A stretch of DNA of 64,000 bases, taken from positions 18,856,667-18,920,666 of the forward strand of contig CM056587.1 of assembly GCA_029721435.1 (NCBI GenBank). The letters are read 5' to 3'. The position numbers and the translations under genes are program-made. The first letter of the stretch is position 1. Every line of letters starts with the position of its first letter. Origin of the DNA: Gymnothorax reevesii (Eukaryota > Chordata > Actinopteri > Anguilliformes > Muraenidae). The notes beneath the pieces were generated by a model, which worked only from the letters and a program-made list of their open reading frames with translations, was not told where the DNA came from and ran no database searches. Of this stretch, positions 24,495 through 37,255 are shown one piece after another.

Positions 24495-25569
24495 GGCTAC
24501 TTTCCCCTCCGGAGTACGAGTGTGCCGCCGCGCAGTCGAGCCCTGGTCCGAACTCAGAAAAGATGTGGTCTACCATTACTTCGATATGTGTCAAACTGTC
24601 CATAACAAACATTTTATTGTATGGAAATAATCAACACATGAAACTCCAAACTGATATTGATCGTAACGTTATAATGTAGTCCTTGTAGCCTATTAAGTAT
24701 TGGCTTATAGTAGGCTACCTATACAGGTTGTATCATGCATTTAAGTCCCACATTGACAAATGTCACCGCTCATAGTTTCCGCATAGCTATAGATTAAAGT
24801 GGCTACCAATTTAACGAAATATAAATAAATATTAGTGTGATGGATTATCATTCGCATACTCTACAAGGGACTATTCCTGCGCTTCCCGACAAATCTCCAT
24901 TTGACAACGTGGAGTAGGCTATCGCACTACTCGTTGCAGTGTGGCATCCACAACAAGGTGTCCGACATCTGATGAATGACATTCACTGGCCTTCACATGA
25001 GCTCCGGACTCGGTAAGGTTTATATTTTCAGTGTAATTGCTGAATATGTATTTCTGACATTGCTTTTGCGACTCTGGTGATAAATGATACACCTACCATT
25101 TTGCCGCGAACCCAACTAATTTTGACACGGGACAAACAGGCTCGTTATAAATATCAAAAACATATCTGTATCAGGGTTTCTCAACAGCAGAGGACGACAC
25201 AAGACGAAGGTGGACAGCAATCACACTGCCATGCGGTTTACATGATCCTTCATATTCAGTACTGGACAGTGCGCTTTCTTGTTCTTTCCGACAATCCCGC
25301 CTCCTGACGTTTGAACCAGTCACTGCAAGATCCCACACGAAGACGAGGAAGGCGTCCCTTCTTAAACTGAATTCAGAGAACGCGAGAGTTATTGACTGTC
25401 CTCATTGTCATCGCGCATTTCACCTTCCCGAACTGATAATGAATGCATTGCAAAAGAAATGTTCAGAAAACGAGGTTTACTTCTGATTGCAAAGTCACTA
25501 TTGTTAAACACGTTTGAGTTCTCTAATGTGTGACAGTCTGTCAATGCATAGTCTGCAAGTGGGCTACAA

Positions 25570-25571
<2 letters not shown>

Positions 25572-25609
<38 letters not shown>

Positions 25610-25612
25610 TGT

Positions 25613-25645
<33 letters not shown>

Positions 25646-25646
25646 T
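25572..25646. repeat. (GT)n/(GC)n microsatellite
   Basis: 75 bp of alternating purine-pyrimidine: GT units interrupted by GCGCGCGC blocks. Such sequence can adopt Z-DNA. Confidence 0.92.
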
Positions 25647-26082
25647 TGAATGCTGTTAACTATGCGGGTAGAGGTAAACTATCTTGAGGAGATCTTTCCA
25701 CCGACCTCTTTCCATAACCTATTGAAATTAAAGACCTCAGATTGAAAGCTCACCCCTGCTCCACCATAAATGGTAAACAGTATTTACAACTGCCTTCAAA
25801 TTACAGAGAACTCTGCACAGGCATAATGGTCTGTGTTGAGCAATAGAAGCAATTAAGCCATCATTGAAAGTTGTCAATTTATTCCCAAGCAATCTACCAG
25901 AGTGCTATGCAGAGCAAGAGTTACGATTTTTTTCAGTGTTCTAGAAGTTCACCGCTTTCAATTTGCAGAGGTGTTTTTCACATCATTATTAGACTTTTCA
26001 GCTAATAAAAACCCTCTAATAATGTTTGTCATGGAACACCTCAAAAACTTCAGATGGCAACTCTGGAGAAAAGATAACGAGA

Positions 26083-26108
26083 AAGGGGGGGCGGGGGGGC
26101 GGGGTTGG
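26083..26108. repeat. G-rich run
   Basis: Three or more runs of four to seven G in 26 bp, a G-quadruplex-capable composition. Confidence 0.6.
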
Positions 26109-29100
26109 GACGTCTGACCCACAACACCACCCCCCATCCTGTAAACAAGGCTCAAAATTGTTCATGAGTTCATACATACAGCAGTTTACAGAAGCACATG
26201 AGTAGCTCCACTATGTCTATTCATTAAGTAAGAAACACTGGACTGGTAATTACAAACAAATAAACATTTGCGAATTACTCACAGACACATACCACACTCT
26301 GTCTGTCATTGTAGTTGTGTTTGGATTTAAAGAAGTATGGGAAAGGAGCCCTTATATCAGCCAAACAAGTGAGCAAACTATGGCGAAGTAGACATTACCA
26401 TTAACAACTGAACCTAGTGACTAGCCATGCATATTATAAAAACTACCTAGCAAGGAATGACAAAAGATTTTTTGGATTATCCAGAATGTACAAGATGAGA
26501 GCCTTAGCTCCAGTGATTACACTCCAGGTCAAACCACGGGATGAGGGGCGCAGAGTAGGGGGGGTCCTCTGCAATAAGACAAAAGGTTGGATCCATTCCC
26601 CCAAAATCTACTTCCCAGCTGCCATCTACTGATCTGTCATTCTGCGGACTATATTTTCACCGCCTCATCAGGCCACGCCGCTACGCAAGGCTATCAAACC
26701 CGCATACATAAGCCACGACTATTAGGGCTACAGTTTCTATGTATTACATGTCGTCGACTATTCTGTGACACACAGATTGTTTTTATGTTATTACAATTGA
26801 AGGCCCAGTCATTCTAAATAAATGTGCAGACCAACGCTGCACTGCTAATGTAAAAATGCTATATGCCTACAAGCTACTACATTGCTTATCACAAGGCAGA
26901 TCTTCCAAACATTTATTCCGGTTTATGGGGGATGCAATCATTATAATCAAACTAACGTTACATATTTCAAATCACAAGATAACATAATAACAGCTAGTTA
27001 CCGATCCAGGAGAAAGGTAGCAACTTCGGCACCTGATTTGAGACCTCAAATTTCAAAGTTGTACCCAACTGGAGAAAGCCTCTTTCTTGGTTGACTGCAA
27101 GCACATACAGTTTTTGCTAGATTTCGAAACTTCTGGATTTTCCCGGTCTACTATTGTTTCAAGTCTTTTGTGAGCGGTCATGAAACTCTGGCAGCAAGAT
27201 GATTGGATAGCCTCTGAACCAATCAGGACCAGGTGGTCAGAGAGAGGATGGGATTCGCTACAGAAAATGGACTAGAACAATAAATAGTCTGGCTGGTAGC
27301 CATGATTAGGAGTATCAGAGTAGTAAGCTACTTGAAGGAATGGATGGAATTTGCTCCTTCATAGCTTCCTTCCAGGAAGGAACCATGAGTCCAACCTAGG
27401 AAGAAAGAAAAGATTGAATACGGACCACAATCCTTTGCAGCTGTAGTGATTGAATATGTAATTTGTGTCTCAAGTTTTCTGAAAAATTGCAAAGACCGTC
27501 TTTGCCATTGAGTCAATGACGAATTTAAGAACAGGACATCAAATTGAACATCCTTGCTTCATCAGACAGTTCGATGCGACATTGGTTTCAGGTGTGGCAT
27601 ATGGAGAGATATTCTCAGGTCAGTTATTGTGTGCACTTTTTGGGGAAAATCTGCTCCATAAATAACAGTACTGGGCGTATCCCAGGGCAAAAGGATCCTC
27701 TGCTCGTCCCCTTCTCCAATCTAGAATTATGGGAGAAAATAAGGAAAGGAAGTGCCTTTATCTTAGTTTTGGGATCATGCTCCATGTTAAGGTCCTTGTG
27801 AAATCTCTTGTTTTTCCCCAGGTCTTGTAAGCCCTTCAACTGTATGTTTTCACTGAATATTTCCGTTAAGTAGTTTCAAAGTCAGAAAAAGCACTTTTTC
27901 TCACATTGTAGGACAAAGTTGCATGCGTACTCTGCATCTACTGGTTGTAGCGAAGCTACATCAAACAAAAGTACTTACGGTATAAGAGATATATAAAGAC
28001 CCACAATGCCTTGTATTGATGGCCGCAGCATTACATCAAATTTAAAATATCTAGATCTTGAACATCATTTTAGCCGGAAATATTTTGGATCGTTGGAAGC
28101 CGTAGGATCTCTGTAAGAGTTTAGATCGGGTTTCAAGTTCCACAGGTTAGCTAACAGCAGGTGTATTCTTGGTCAGTAGATTTTATGATGTTCAAGGATT
28201 GTGATCTCCTGAAAGATTGCAGACAATTATCAATCTCGGGATCGAGTACAAGGGATAAATTAACCTTGCAAAAGTCATAAGATTTACCCCAGGGAAAACT
28301 TGCAAACTTAGCAAGACGAAGCTCAGACAGCAATTCACACTCAGAACCTCCGAGCTGCATGGTGACTGTCCTACCCACTGTGTGTCTCCTTTAGGGTGAA
28401 AATACCTCAACAATTCTTGTCGGACACTGTGAGCACCGTGCATTGCATCAACCGTACTGATTTTAAAGTGACCACCAGCAGATTTGACCCAGCAGTCATC
28501 CTGAGTCAGAGGTTACAAATAAGCACAAAGAACTAAGGGGTAGCCAATGAATATCATAGCAGCATGATATCAGTGCACAGGAGCAGGCAGACAGTAACAA
28601 TGGAGGGTTTACCCATAATCCAAAGCAGTGCCCCAGCAGTCATTAGTCATTAAAGATCGCTCTCATAGACCTGTCTTTATGAATATCTGAAGAGAAAGTA
28701 CAAGGGAATGTTTTTAGTTACACCCCACTCACATCACACTGTTCGTAAGTTTGGAGTACAACAGAAAACCCTCGCAGGTTTTCAGTGGCCTCTGGAAAAA
28801 GAAAGAAAGAAAGAAAAAAACTGAGGGGACTTGTTAAGAATTCATGGAATGGCCTTGCTAGCTGGGGTAGCTTCAGGGAGAAAGATTAGTCGTACATTTC
28901 ATCTTGCGTTTGCATATTTTTGTTGCACTTGTCAGCATTCAAAGCAAATAAAGCAAATTTGCCCTCTTCCCTGTTTGTGTAATCAGTGTGACACACTGTC
29001 CATCAAAGTTTTAATTTTTAAAAAGTCAGATGCGTCTACTCTAAGGTACATCTATCTGTCCATCCATTCACAAACACCAATCCACTCTCACAAACGCTTC

Positions 29101-31591
29101 AGTAGATTTCACCCAAAATTTGTACATTTTGATATATCATTAAAAAATAAGTAGCATAATGTTGATTTGTTACATTAGCAGGGTGAGCTACATTAGATGC
29201 AGAGCAGTGCTAAAAATAAAAGCGGAACAAACAAGATGCTGTCTGTCAGCCAGTGACATCAACAGGTACCTGCTGCAGTCAGAACCCGTTAGTACCCATT
29301 GCCCTGACTTTAAGCATCATATCTCTCTGTATACAAACATTATAAGGAGCCATCATCACCTTCATATATTTTTCTTTGCAATTTCTACTTTCTTTTCCCT
29401 TCCTCTCAATGGGTTTTATGTGAAGTGGCAAATGTAATGCAGCAAAGATACAGAAACATTGTTGGTCCCTGAATGATTTGAGGCTGCCAATGCAACAGTA
29501 TGTTTTCTTAATCATTGAAGTTTGTTTAATGAATTCCAGACCGCACCTAAAGTAGCAGTGAACAATTACTATTCAACTGAATGGGAATTTGTACTGATGG
29601 AGGACAGACAAGTCCAGCAGGTGGAGACAAGTGAGGGATAATGGAGGCCCCAGGTGACGAGACTCAGGGTGGGGGTTATGTCTCTTCTTAGAGTTTTAAA
29701 GGTTCTTACAAGTCCCCAGGGATCCCCATAGAGTGACCAGGTAAGAGGCGAAAAGAAGGGAACAGGAGGCAGGGATGTTGAACGAAACAGACGAGGATTG
29801 TAGAATGAGGGCCATATAAATAGGCTGGTTGGTTAGGACGTGGATGAATGGACTGAGGTTTTTAGACACGGTCTGGTTCGTTAAACTATGTTTTGAACTC
29901 CATTAATGTGTGTGCCCATGTTATGGCGAGTAATATCAGTATCCTCCATGCTGGAGTGCCATAGCTATACTGGACGGAAGTCGTACGTGAAGATAAGGAA
30001 TCAAATGTATTTCTTAAAGAAAACTTTAATTACCATGCCCACTGCTTTCAATGCAAGATTATTTTGATGGTATAAAGGAAAATGATGATCATTTCCACAT
30101 AAACTATTTTCCTCTACTGGGACTAGATTTTGTTTGCTTCATTTCTTTTTTAAGTCTGAAACCTTAAACCTTGAAAGGACCACAATGGAAACAAGCCTTT
30201 GGGCTTTATTGCATTTTTATCCTTGAGAATATTGTTCAATAACGTTTTCAGTCAATCAATCAATCAATCAAGTCTGAAACCGTTTCTCATTTATAACATA
30301 ATTATTTTGTGGTGTAATTCTTTGTTACCAGAATCTGAACATACATCTGTTACCAGACTGGCGAAGTCGACAGTCAATTTTCCTGCAGTGCACTATATTG
30401 TGCACCGCACTGTCCCTATCATTGCCGCAACAACGATTGTTTGACATCCGCACACGGTATTAAAGTGCTCCTCCTAAATGGGAAGGGAATGCGCCCTAAA
30501 TACACAACACTGCACTGAAGTGTTTGAGTAACGTCCATCTGTGCTTGAAGGAGCTTACTGGAGTGCAATTATAGTTATTGCTTCTATTGCCTGCAGACAT
30601 TGTGCACAATCCTAACTGCACCCTGGAACTTTGCTGAAGCACTGGAGTGGTGTTAAGCTCCGGTAACACAGGCTGCCAATTGGAACATCCTGGCGGGCCA
30701 CTTGCGCTCACTACAGCACTGGACCCCGTGATGCAGGCTGAATTGTGAAGTCAGAGCATTTCCTCAGCATGACATAGCAAAAATTCTGCCCAGTTTCACA
30801 ATCTACCAGCATCAGATTACGCCTTGTGAGAAACCCTATAAATTGGATATTAATCCGCAGGGATTTTAAATATTTTACACTTTTGTCTTGGAATAAACAA
30901 AATCACCAATGGGCTCAAATTTGAAAAACCTGAAAACACAAAGACGTACAAATTCACTTCATTTAATACCCTTGGCTTCGGTACCCTTACTATAGCCCTG
31001 AAATGCAAGGTGAAAAAAAGCGGGCAATGTCATTATACTCTATATACCATCTCATACGTGCAAGATAAACTTTGTTCACAAAATGATTTTTTTTTTCCCA
31101 CCATGTGTTTCAGGGCTTCCATAGATCCTTGAATGCAAAGAACTTGAAGGTAGCATCTGGGAAGCTGAATCGCAAACTACTACAGCTACGCAGGACGATA
31201 ATTCGGGATGACGGAGGCCTTTGTTTTTGGCTCACCATTTGGCACAATAAATGACAAAGGCACTGATAAATAAAATGATATCACTGGTAGTCTTCTGCTC
31301 TACCGAGTCAGAAGTCTGAAACGGAGATAAATTGCCGGCTTCAATAGCTCATTCCGGCTCACATCCTGAATAAGCATAGAAAACAATTAAGCAACTATCA
31401 AATACAAATCCTGCCACTGGCTATGTTAAGCACAATATTTTCTCAGGGAAATTTCTTTGTTACTGAAAAAGTTACATTTGATAAAACTGACAAGACAGCC
31501 AATTGAACACCGCTAGAGAAAAATTCAGTGATGTTCTCTTACAATTGTTTTATCTGTATTGTAAAGTTTTATACGTATGATACCGTAGGTA

Positions 31592-32326
31592 GTGCACATC
31601 AATGAGGTAGAACATAATGACCACTCACGGATGAAGCAAATGACTCTAATTGCCTAGTAAAATGGCACATGCCAAGGTCACTGAGCAGACAGGCTTTACT
31701 CGTTATTGACTAGTCAGATGCGGGTGAAATGGTACCTGAGCAACTTTGACAAGAGCAAAATTGTTATGGCCAGAGGATTGGGTCATGGAATCTCTGGGTG
31801 TTGGGCACACAAGACTCATCAACACCCAGAGGTAGTGAGGACTATACTGTGAAACCAAAACAGACAGACACTGAGACACAAGTGCCAGAAATTTTAAAGA
31901 TGGTTATGGGAGTAATGTGTCACGACAAACGGTGTATCTCACCCTGGTACGTGTGGGGCTTTGTAATTGCAGACTGGTTATAATGCCAGTTATATCCCCT
32001 GTCCACCATAGCAAGTGCCTATAATGGGCACGTGAACATTATACCTGAATCTTAGAACACTGGGAGGTTGCCTGGCCCGAGTATCATTTCTTTTTTACAT
32101 CATGTACTTCACTCAGATGTGTGTGTGCCATTCACTTGGGGGAGAAATGTTGCCAAAATGCAGAGTGGGAAGAAGACAAACTGGCGTAGGAAGTGTGATG
32201 CTCTAAAAAAATGTTCTGCTTGAAAACTCGGGGTGCAGCCATGTTGTCGTCAATTTTACAATAATGTTTTGGTAGCAAGCAGAGGATCAACAGGATATTA
32301 GGTGGGTGGTCGTTTTGGCTCAATGG
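31592..32326 (+). mobile_element. Tc1/mariner element, internally deleted
   Basis: The left part reads AACATAATGACCACTCACGG and the right end ATTAGGTGGGTGGTCGTTTT followed by GGCTCAATGG. These correspond to the ends of a common fish Tc1 family whose termini read like TAATGTTATGGCTGATCGG. The interior retains diverged transposase pieces: CTTTGACAAGAGCAAAATTG (FDKSKIVMAR), CCCCTGTCCACCATAGCAAG, AATGGGCACGTGAACATTAT and TACATCATG. At about 735 bp it is under half the normal length and has stops and frameshifts. A second copy starts near 62505. Confidence 0.8.
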
Positions 32327-32633
32327 TTTAAAACCTAATCATTTGTGGCAGAGATAATTAAAGTGGGTAATTTTTATACAACAAGGACCTTTGTCATAGT
32401 TACAACAAGAGTTCATGATCTACGAACTGAACCTAGTAACTTAGAAATGCAAAAATTAACAATATCCAATCAATCACCATGATGGCACTACCCTATATTT
32501 GTGATATATGCTAATGATTTTGATTCTAGGTATAGTAATGGCCATCCCCTATTTATTCTTTCCGCAAAGCTTAATCCGGTCCAAGATTTTTCCAACAATA
32601 ATCTTCATCTTGACGACTGTAAAAAAAAATTAA
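32327..32633. other. noncoding, nothing recognised
   Basis: Short AT-rich spacer between two mobile elements. Confidence 0.5.
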
Positions 32634-32637
32634 TTAA

Positions 32638-32841
32638 CCCTTTCAGCACTGTGGGCAGCTATAGTTTCCCAATGATGTAAGATATCAAAATCAGACGCTG
32701 TGGAAAACCTATCATGTGGCATCTTGTGTAAAAGAGCTCCCCTGCGGAAGCTTGTTTAATCAAGTTGCCACATGATAGGTTTTCAGCAGATCAGGATAAC
32801 TACATTTTTATTCCTTGAAAATGTATTCAGCGCTCAAAGGG
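32638..32841. mobile_element. piggyBac-type MITE
   Basis: A 204-bp inverted-repeat element bounded by TTAA on both sides (32634-32637 and 32842-32845). The left terminus is CCCTTTCAGCACTG and the right terminus is the complement of CCCTTTGAGCGCTG. TTAA duplication with CCC...GGG termini is the piggyBac hallmark. A strong internal stem pairs AAAACCTATCATGTGGCA with TGCCACATGATAGGTTTT, so single-stranded forms would fold. No transposase is present. Confidence 0.88.
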
Positions 32842-34687
32842 TTAATCCTGGATCTATTTGAGCGGACAAAATTTTATCTGTTATCTACTTCAATTTATGT
32901 TCTCTGTGTGTGTGAGTGTGTGTGTGTGTGTGTATGCACGTCTGTATGACAGAAAAAAAGAGAGACTGAGAGATGGGGAGAGAGAGACAGGGAGTGAGCC
33001 AGACCCAATATCAACACATCTATCTATAAACGGTTCCACATTTTTTTGAGCTCAAATCAGCATTTAATCTCACAGACATTGATAGCAAGAGGAATGTCAA
33101 ACTTCAGCCTATATCAGTTGTATCAGGGAGGACAAAAACATTTCAGCCATGTCATTTCATATATCGTTTCGCTTGAACATATATACTGCTATACATAGCA
33201 CAACGTAGGATAAACCAAACTGCCCAGTCATGGGGGAATGACTGAGATGATGACACTCCCAAGCATGTAGCAGATGAGCATATTTTCCCACCATCTGCAG
33301 TTCAGGATGATTAGGCCATGAAAGTATTATCTGCCTTTTAATCTGCCACATATTCTCACCAGAGCCAGTGTCGTAAAGCCTGGCATTTTGCTGTATTGCA
33401 AGTTTTCTTTACTTTTTTGTTTTTTAATGTAAAACCTACCTGCACCTTACATACATTTATAAGCTCAATAAAAAAGCTAACGTTAGAAATGTCATAGTAA
33501 AAATAAGTGCCGCAGTAACTAATAAGTTCATTTATCAGTGCCTTGGTGACCTACTGTGACCTTTACAAATATCCAGGCAGGCACACACACATCCGCACAC
33601 AAGCACACACACACACACACTCACGCTCATATAAAAACACAGCAAGTTGATGTAAGATTTAATTAACCCAGGGGGACTGTAAATTGCTCCATTTTCCCGC
33701 AAATTAAAAATTAATTTTCAGGATCTCAGTGTAGAGTATAAATTTAAAATAAAGGCCTGAACTGTACTTCATTATTAGCCTGCAATCGATGGGATCTGTG
33801 TTTCTCTTTTCATAACTCCATATAAATATGAAGTTATTATGGGCGTGTGTATACATGTGAATATGATGAATACCCACAAATACTGACTAGGTTATTGTGC
33901 AGAGTTAGGTGTATAATGGGAATGACCAAGTTTAATCCTTTAAAACTAAAGTAAGTTAGAGTTTACTTTTGGAATATTCTACAACACTTTTCCAAACACT
34001 CTGGAGAATACTTGAATGAAATTCTCATCCAAAGAATAACTCTAATTGCCCAATTCCGGCAGAGACAAAATAGGCAAAATAAGTCTCTCCAGTTCCTCAG
34101 GCCTAGCCGTGAGCACATTAAAATATTTTAAGAGGTACGAGTTCTGCTTACATAATCAATTTATTTTGACTGCAGTTTACAGACGCTCAGTCATGTGACT
34201 GATTCAATATTTGGGGCCTTGTGGGAGTCTGCAGAGCTGAAGCAGGAGCCAAGAACATCTGAAACAAATCAGGAGTCATGACTCCTTTGCGCATTTCAGG
34301 TAGACCTACATGGTTTTTGAATTGCTGTTCTTAAAAGTCAGAATCATTCCACTGTTCTGAGTCAGTTAACACATCATTTAGAAGACAACGGAATGGCCTA
34401 CACAGTGAAGGGTATCTGTGTTCATATGTTGTCTGCACAGTATCTCAGTCAAACGTATAATGGATGTGCCCTTTCTGGGAAAAAGCCAGCAATCTCAAGG
34501 TTACGACCGCAATTCCTAGCACGTTATGTTACACGACCCATTGTGCTGCACTGGAAAGAGGGCTCAAAATTGTAAAATAAATGTTGCAGCAACATTCATA
34601 CCATATGATTTGAGCATAATTCATATTTACATCATGCATCATGCAGCAAAATAGAATCAAATACAATCTTTTGTTTATCAGCCTAAA
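32842..34687. other. noncoding with TG and CA microsatellites
   Basis: No gene recognised. TG repeats lie at about 32904-32933 and CA repeats at about 33582-33623. Confidence 0.5.
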
Positions 34688-34897
34688 CTACAACTCCAAT
34701 TATAAGAAAGTTGGCACATCATGGAAAATGCAAATACATTTGGAAAGGTCTGAGTTGAGAAGTCCTTTCTACCCCCATTTGAAAACAGTGCAACAACATG
34801 TTTGATATTCTAACGATAATTTAAAAATCTACATACAATGTGATGACTGCAAGAGGATCCAAAAAAGTTGGCCCAGTCAAATGTTTACTTCTGCACT

Positions 34898-35597
34898 CCC
34901 ATAGGAAAAGTGTCTTGCTCATCTGTTGCTCAATCTCTTGAGATGAATTTGAGCTTCTCATATTTGTATCATTCTGTGATCATTTGTTTCTGAGTTACTT
35001 CTCCTAAAGGTCCCTTAGGAACAAGAGATAAGCTAAAAAGAGACAAGACATCACTGAAACAGAGGAAGTTGATTTGAGATAATCATTTGAGCAATAGTTG
35101 AGAAGTGGGATAAACAGAGGAGATCTCATAATTGTATGCCCCTGATCTCAATTATGTCTTGGTTATTTTGAAGGAGAATTAAAGAGAACAGTTAAAAAAA
35201 GAAAAAAGGATTTCTTCGGTAATCACAGGCAAAACCGAATAAAAGTTTCCCCCAAAAACATAATTCTGCATCCCACTGCTTGGAGGATTTTGAAGGTCTT
35301 TTTTTTTAGTTGTTCTCTTCAATTCTCCTTCAAAATAACCAAGACATAATTGAGATCAGGGGCATACATTTATGAGATCTCCTTTGTTTATCCCACTTCT
35401 CAAGTATTGCTCAAATGGTTATCTCAACTCAACCTCCTTTGTCTCAGTGATGTCTTGTCTCCTTTTAGCTTATCTCTTGCTTTTAAGGGACCTTTAGGAG
35501 AAGTAACTCAGAAACAAATGATCACAGAATGATACAAATATGAGAAGCTCAAATTCATCTCAAGAGACGAGATTGAGCGACACATTTTTCCTACGGG
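34898..35597. repeat. ~700-bp palindromic (foldback) element
   Basis: The left arm (about 34898-35200) and right arm (about 35295-35597) are inverted copies some 300 bp long with few mismatches, separated by a loop of about 95 bp. Landmark pairs are TCTTGAGATGAATTTGAGCT with AGCTCAAATTCATCTCAAGA, and CATAATTGTATGCCCCTGAT with a mirrored ATCAGGGGCATACATTTATG. The outer ends read CCCATAGGAAAA and TTTTTCCTACGGG. No transposase or clear target duplication was found. It lies inside the older Tc1/mariner-like copy A. Confidence 0.85.
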
Positions 35598-36490
35598 CTA
35601 TATCACCATGTTTTTTAGTTCCTCCCACTAAGTTGGTCACACCACTTGGTCAAGTCTTGGAATTTCCCCCCCATTCTTCCATAGTGCTGGTGTTCAGCTC
35701 CACAAATGAATGGGGCCTTTGCTGCTTTTTATTATGGCCCTACTTGTGACACACATTCTCTATCGGAGACTTATCAGGATTGCAGGCAGGCTAATCTACC
35801 ACCCACAATATCTGTTTATGTAGCCATGCACTGTAATCAGTGCAGAATGTGGTTTGATTCCTTGCTGGAAAATGCAGGAACGTCCCTAGAACAGACTTTG
35901 TTTAGATAGCAGCATACAGTATGTTGCTCCAAAATGTTTAAACATCCTTATGCATGAAGTCACCCATGCTATTTCGATTAACTCACCCACATACCACGAC
36001 AGATGGTGACTTTTTGAACCAGGTGCTCATAACCGCTTGGGTTGTCTTAGAAGAACACAGCAGCCGTTTTTCCAAGATCTACTTGAAATCTTAACTTGTC
36101 GGACCATACAACACGCTCACACTGTGCAACTGTCCTAATTAAATGACACCCAGCCTTGAGAAGTTAATGACTACCTCGTACTTTTGATGTTGTTGATGCA
36201 CAGCTTCAGCATTGCATAGTGAAGCTTAACTAGCATCTGGGGATGCAGCAGTGAATGGTGTTCCTAGACAAACGTTTGCTAAAGTACTTCTTAAATCATG
36301 TCATGATATCCAATACAGTTGCACGATGATTCTTAAGATAGTGATGTTTGAGGGGCCAGAGATCTGGATTACTTCCAGCTTTTAATTATATTACACACTG
36401 AAAAGGCTAATGATTTGTCTTTAGGGAATGTTGTTCTCACAGCGATGGATTATAACTTGAGCATCTGCAGGCAAATTGGTCCGTCTAGAG

Positions 36491-36693
36491 CAGTGTTTCT
36501 CAAACCTCTCCTGGAGGACCACCTGCCCTGCCTGTTTTAGATCTTTCCCTGCCCCTGATTCAAATAATCAGGATGTTATCAATCAGCTTTAGAGGGTCAA
36601 TAACGAGCTGATCATTTTAATCACCTTTGCTACAGGGAAAGATCTAAAACATGCAGGACAGGTGGTCCTCCAGGAGAGGTTTGAGAAACACTA
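36491..36693. mobile_element. hAT-type MITE 1
   Basis: A 203-bp element with nearly identical inverted repeats of about 60 bp. The left end starts CAGTGTTTCTCAAACCTCTC and the right end is its complement (GAGAGGTTTGAGAAACACTA). It is flanked by the 8-bp duplication GTCTAGAG (36483-36490) and GTCTAGAA (36694-36701), 7 of 8 matching. The 8-bp target site and CAGTGNTTCTCAAAC-like terminus mark it as a non-autonomous hAT element. Confidence 0.9.
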
Positions 36694-36796
36694 GTCTAGA
36701 ACCATCTTTGCTCTTGAGTGACTAAGCCCTTTTTTGGAGGCTCTTGTTATGTTATTATTTTTTTTGCTCACCTATTCAACATCAACTACTTCACGT

Positions 36797-37154
36797 TAGG
36801 GCTGGGCGATATGGACAAAATCTAATATCCCGATATCTGTGACAGAATGCCTCGATATCAATATTTTGCCGATATTATCAGGACAAATGTTGGTGCTTTT
36901 GCAAAATATTTACACAATAATATTTTTTATAACCATTTATTAGTAATGTGGACATAACGATGAAACAGGTGCAGGCAACAGCTTCAACAGTCCAGCAAGT
37001 GCAGAAAAATGCAACCCATTACTGTAATTCAGCTTTTAAAACCAGAAAAGCCAACACTTATTTCATATCACGATCTTACGATAGTCAAAATCCGTGACGA
37101 TATTTTCTTTTGCATCACGATATCGATTCAATTTCGATATATCGCCCAGCCCTA
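36797..37154. mobile_element. hAT-type MITE 2, perfect 8-bp duplication
   Basis: A 358-bp element starting TAGGGCTGGGCGATATGGAC and ending with the complement of TAGGGCTGGGCGATATATCG. It is flanked on both sides by CTTCACGT (36789-36796 and 37155-37162). The interior is rich in GATATC/CGATAT motifs and has no open frame. The perfect target duplication shows insertion into the older element around it. The TAGGGCTG terminus is shared with the 5.27-kb element at 50775-56044. Confidence 0.93.
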
Positions 37155-37255
37155 CTTCACGTTACCTTTTTATTGCAACTTGTGACACCATTCATTCTAA
37201 ATTGCCCCTGCGCCGACCTTTTGAGTCTTTTGCAATCATCAGATTTGCAATGGTG

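Larger units (their letters stand above)
24495..31590. other. noncoding, no gene recognised
   Basis: AT-rich with short frames only. It holds a long GT/GC microsatellite and a G-rich run, listed separately. At about 25013 a CTCGGTAAGG donor-like sequence follows GC-richer DNA on the plus strand. That could mark a divergent non-coding exon but is too weak to call. The interval 29560-29890 is GC-richer with a TATAAATAG motif near 29814 and was not recognised. Confidence 0.4.
34688..37255 (-). mobile_element. old Tc1/mariner-like element, copy A, with nested insertions
   Basis: The left end CTACAACTCCAATTATAAGA continues AAGTTGGCAC and resembles the fish terminus CAACCCCAATTCCAAAAAAG. Inside are the repeated AAAAAAGTTGG motif (34861), a GGATTGCAGGCAGGCTAATC segment (35777), TATGTTGCTCCAAAATG, a CGGACCATACAACACG segment and GAGTGACTAAGCCCTTTTTT (36716). 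The right side is CCCCTGCGCCGACCTTTTGA (37205), equivalent to CCCCTGTCCCAACTTTTTTG. These are minus-strand transposase landmarks of a mariner-like family, heavily decayed. The ~2.57-kb span includes a ~700-bp palindrome and two hAT MITEs inserted later. Copy B lies at 50449-50774 and 56053-56490. Confidence 0.7.

Noticed and set aside
25001..25020. CTCGGTAAGG donor-like sequence suggesting a divergent exon
   Set aside because: A single donor match without a coding frame, acceptor or promoter evidence is expected often by chance.
29560..29890. GC-richer block with a TATAAATAG motif, possible promoter
   Set aside because: No adjacent coding exon or other core-promoter feature was found.
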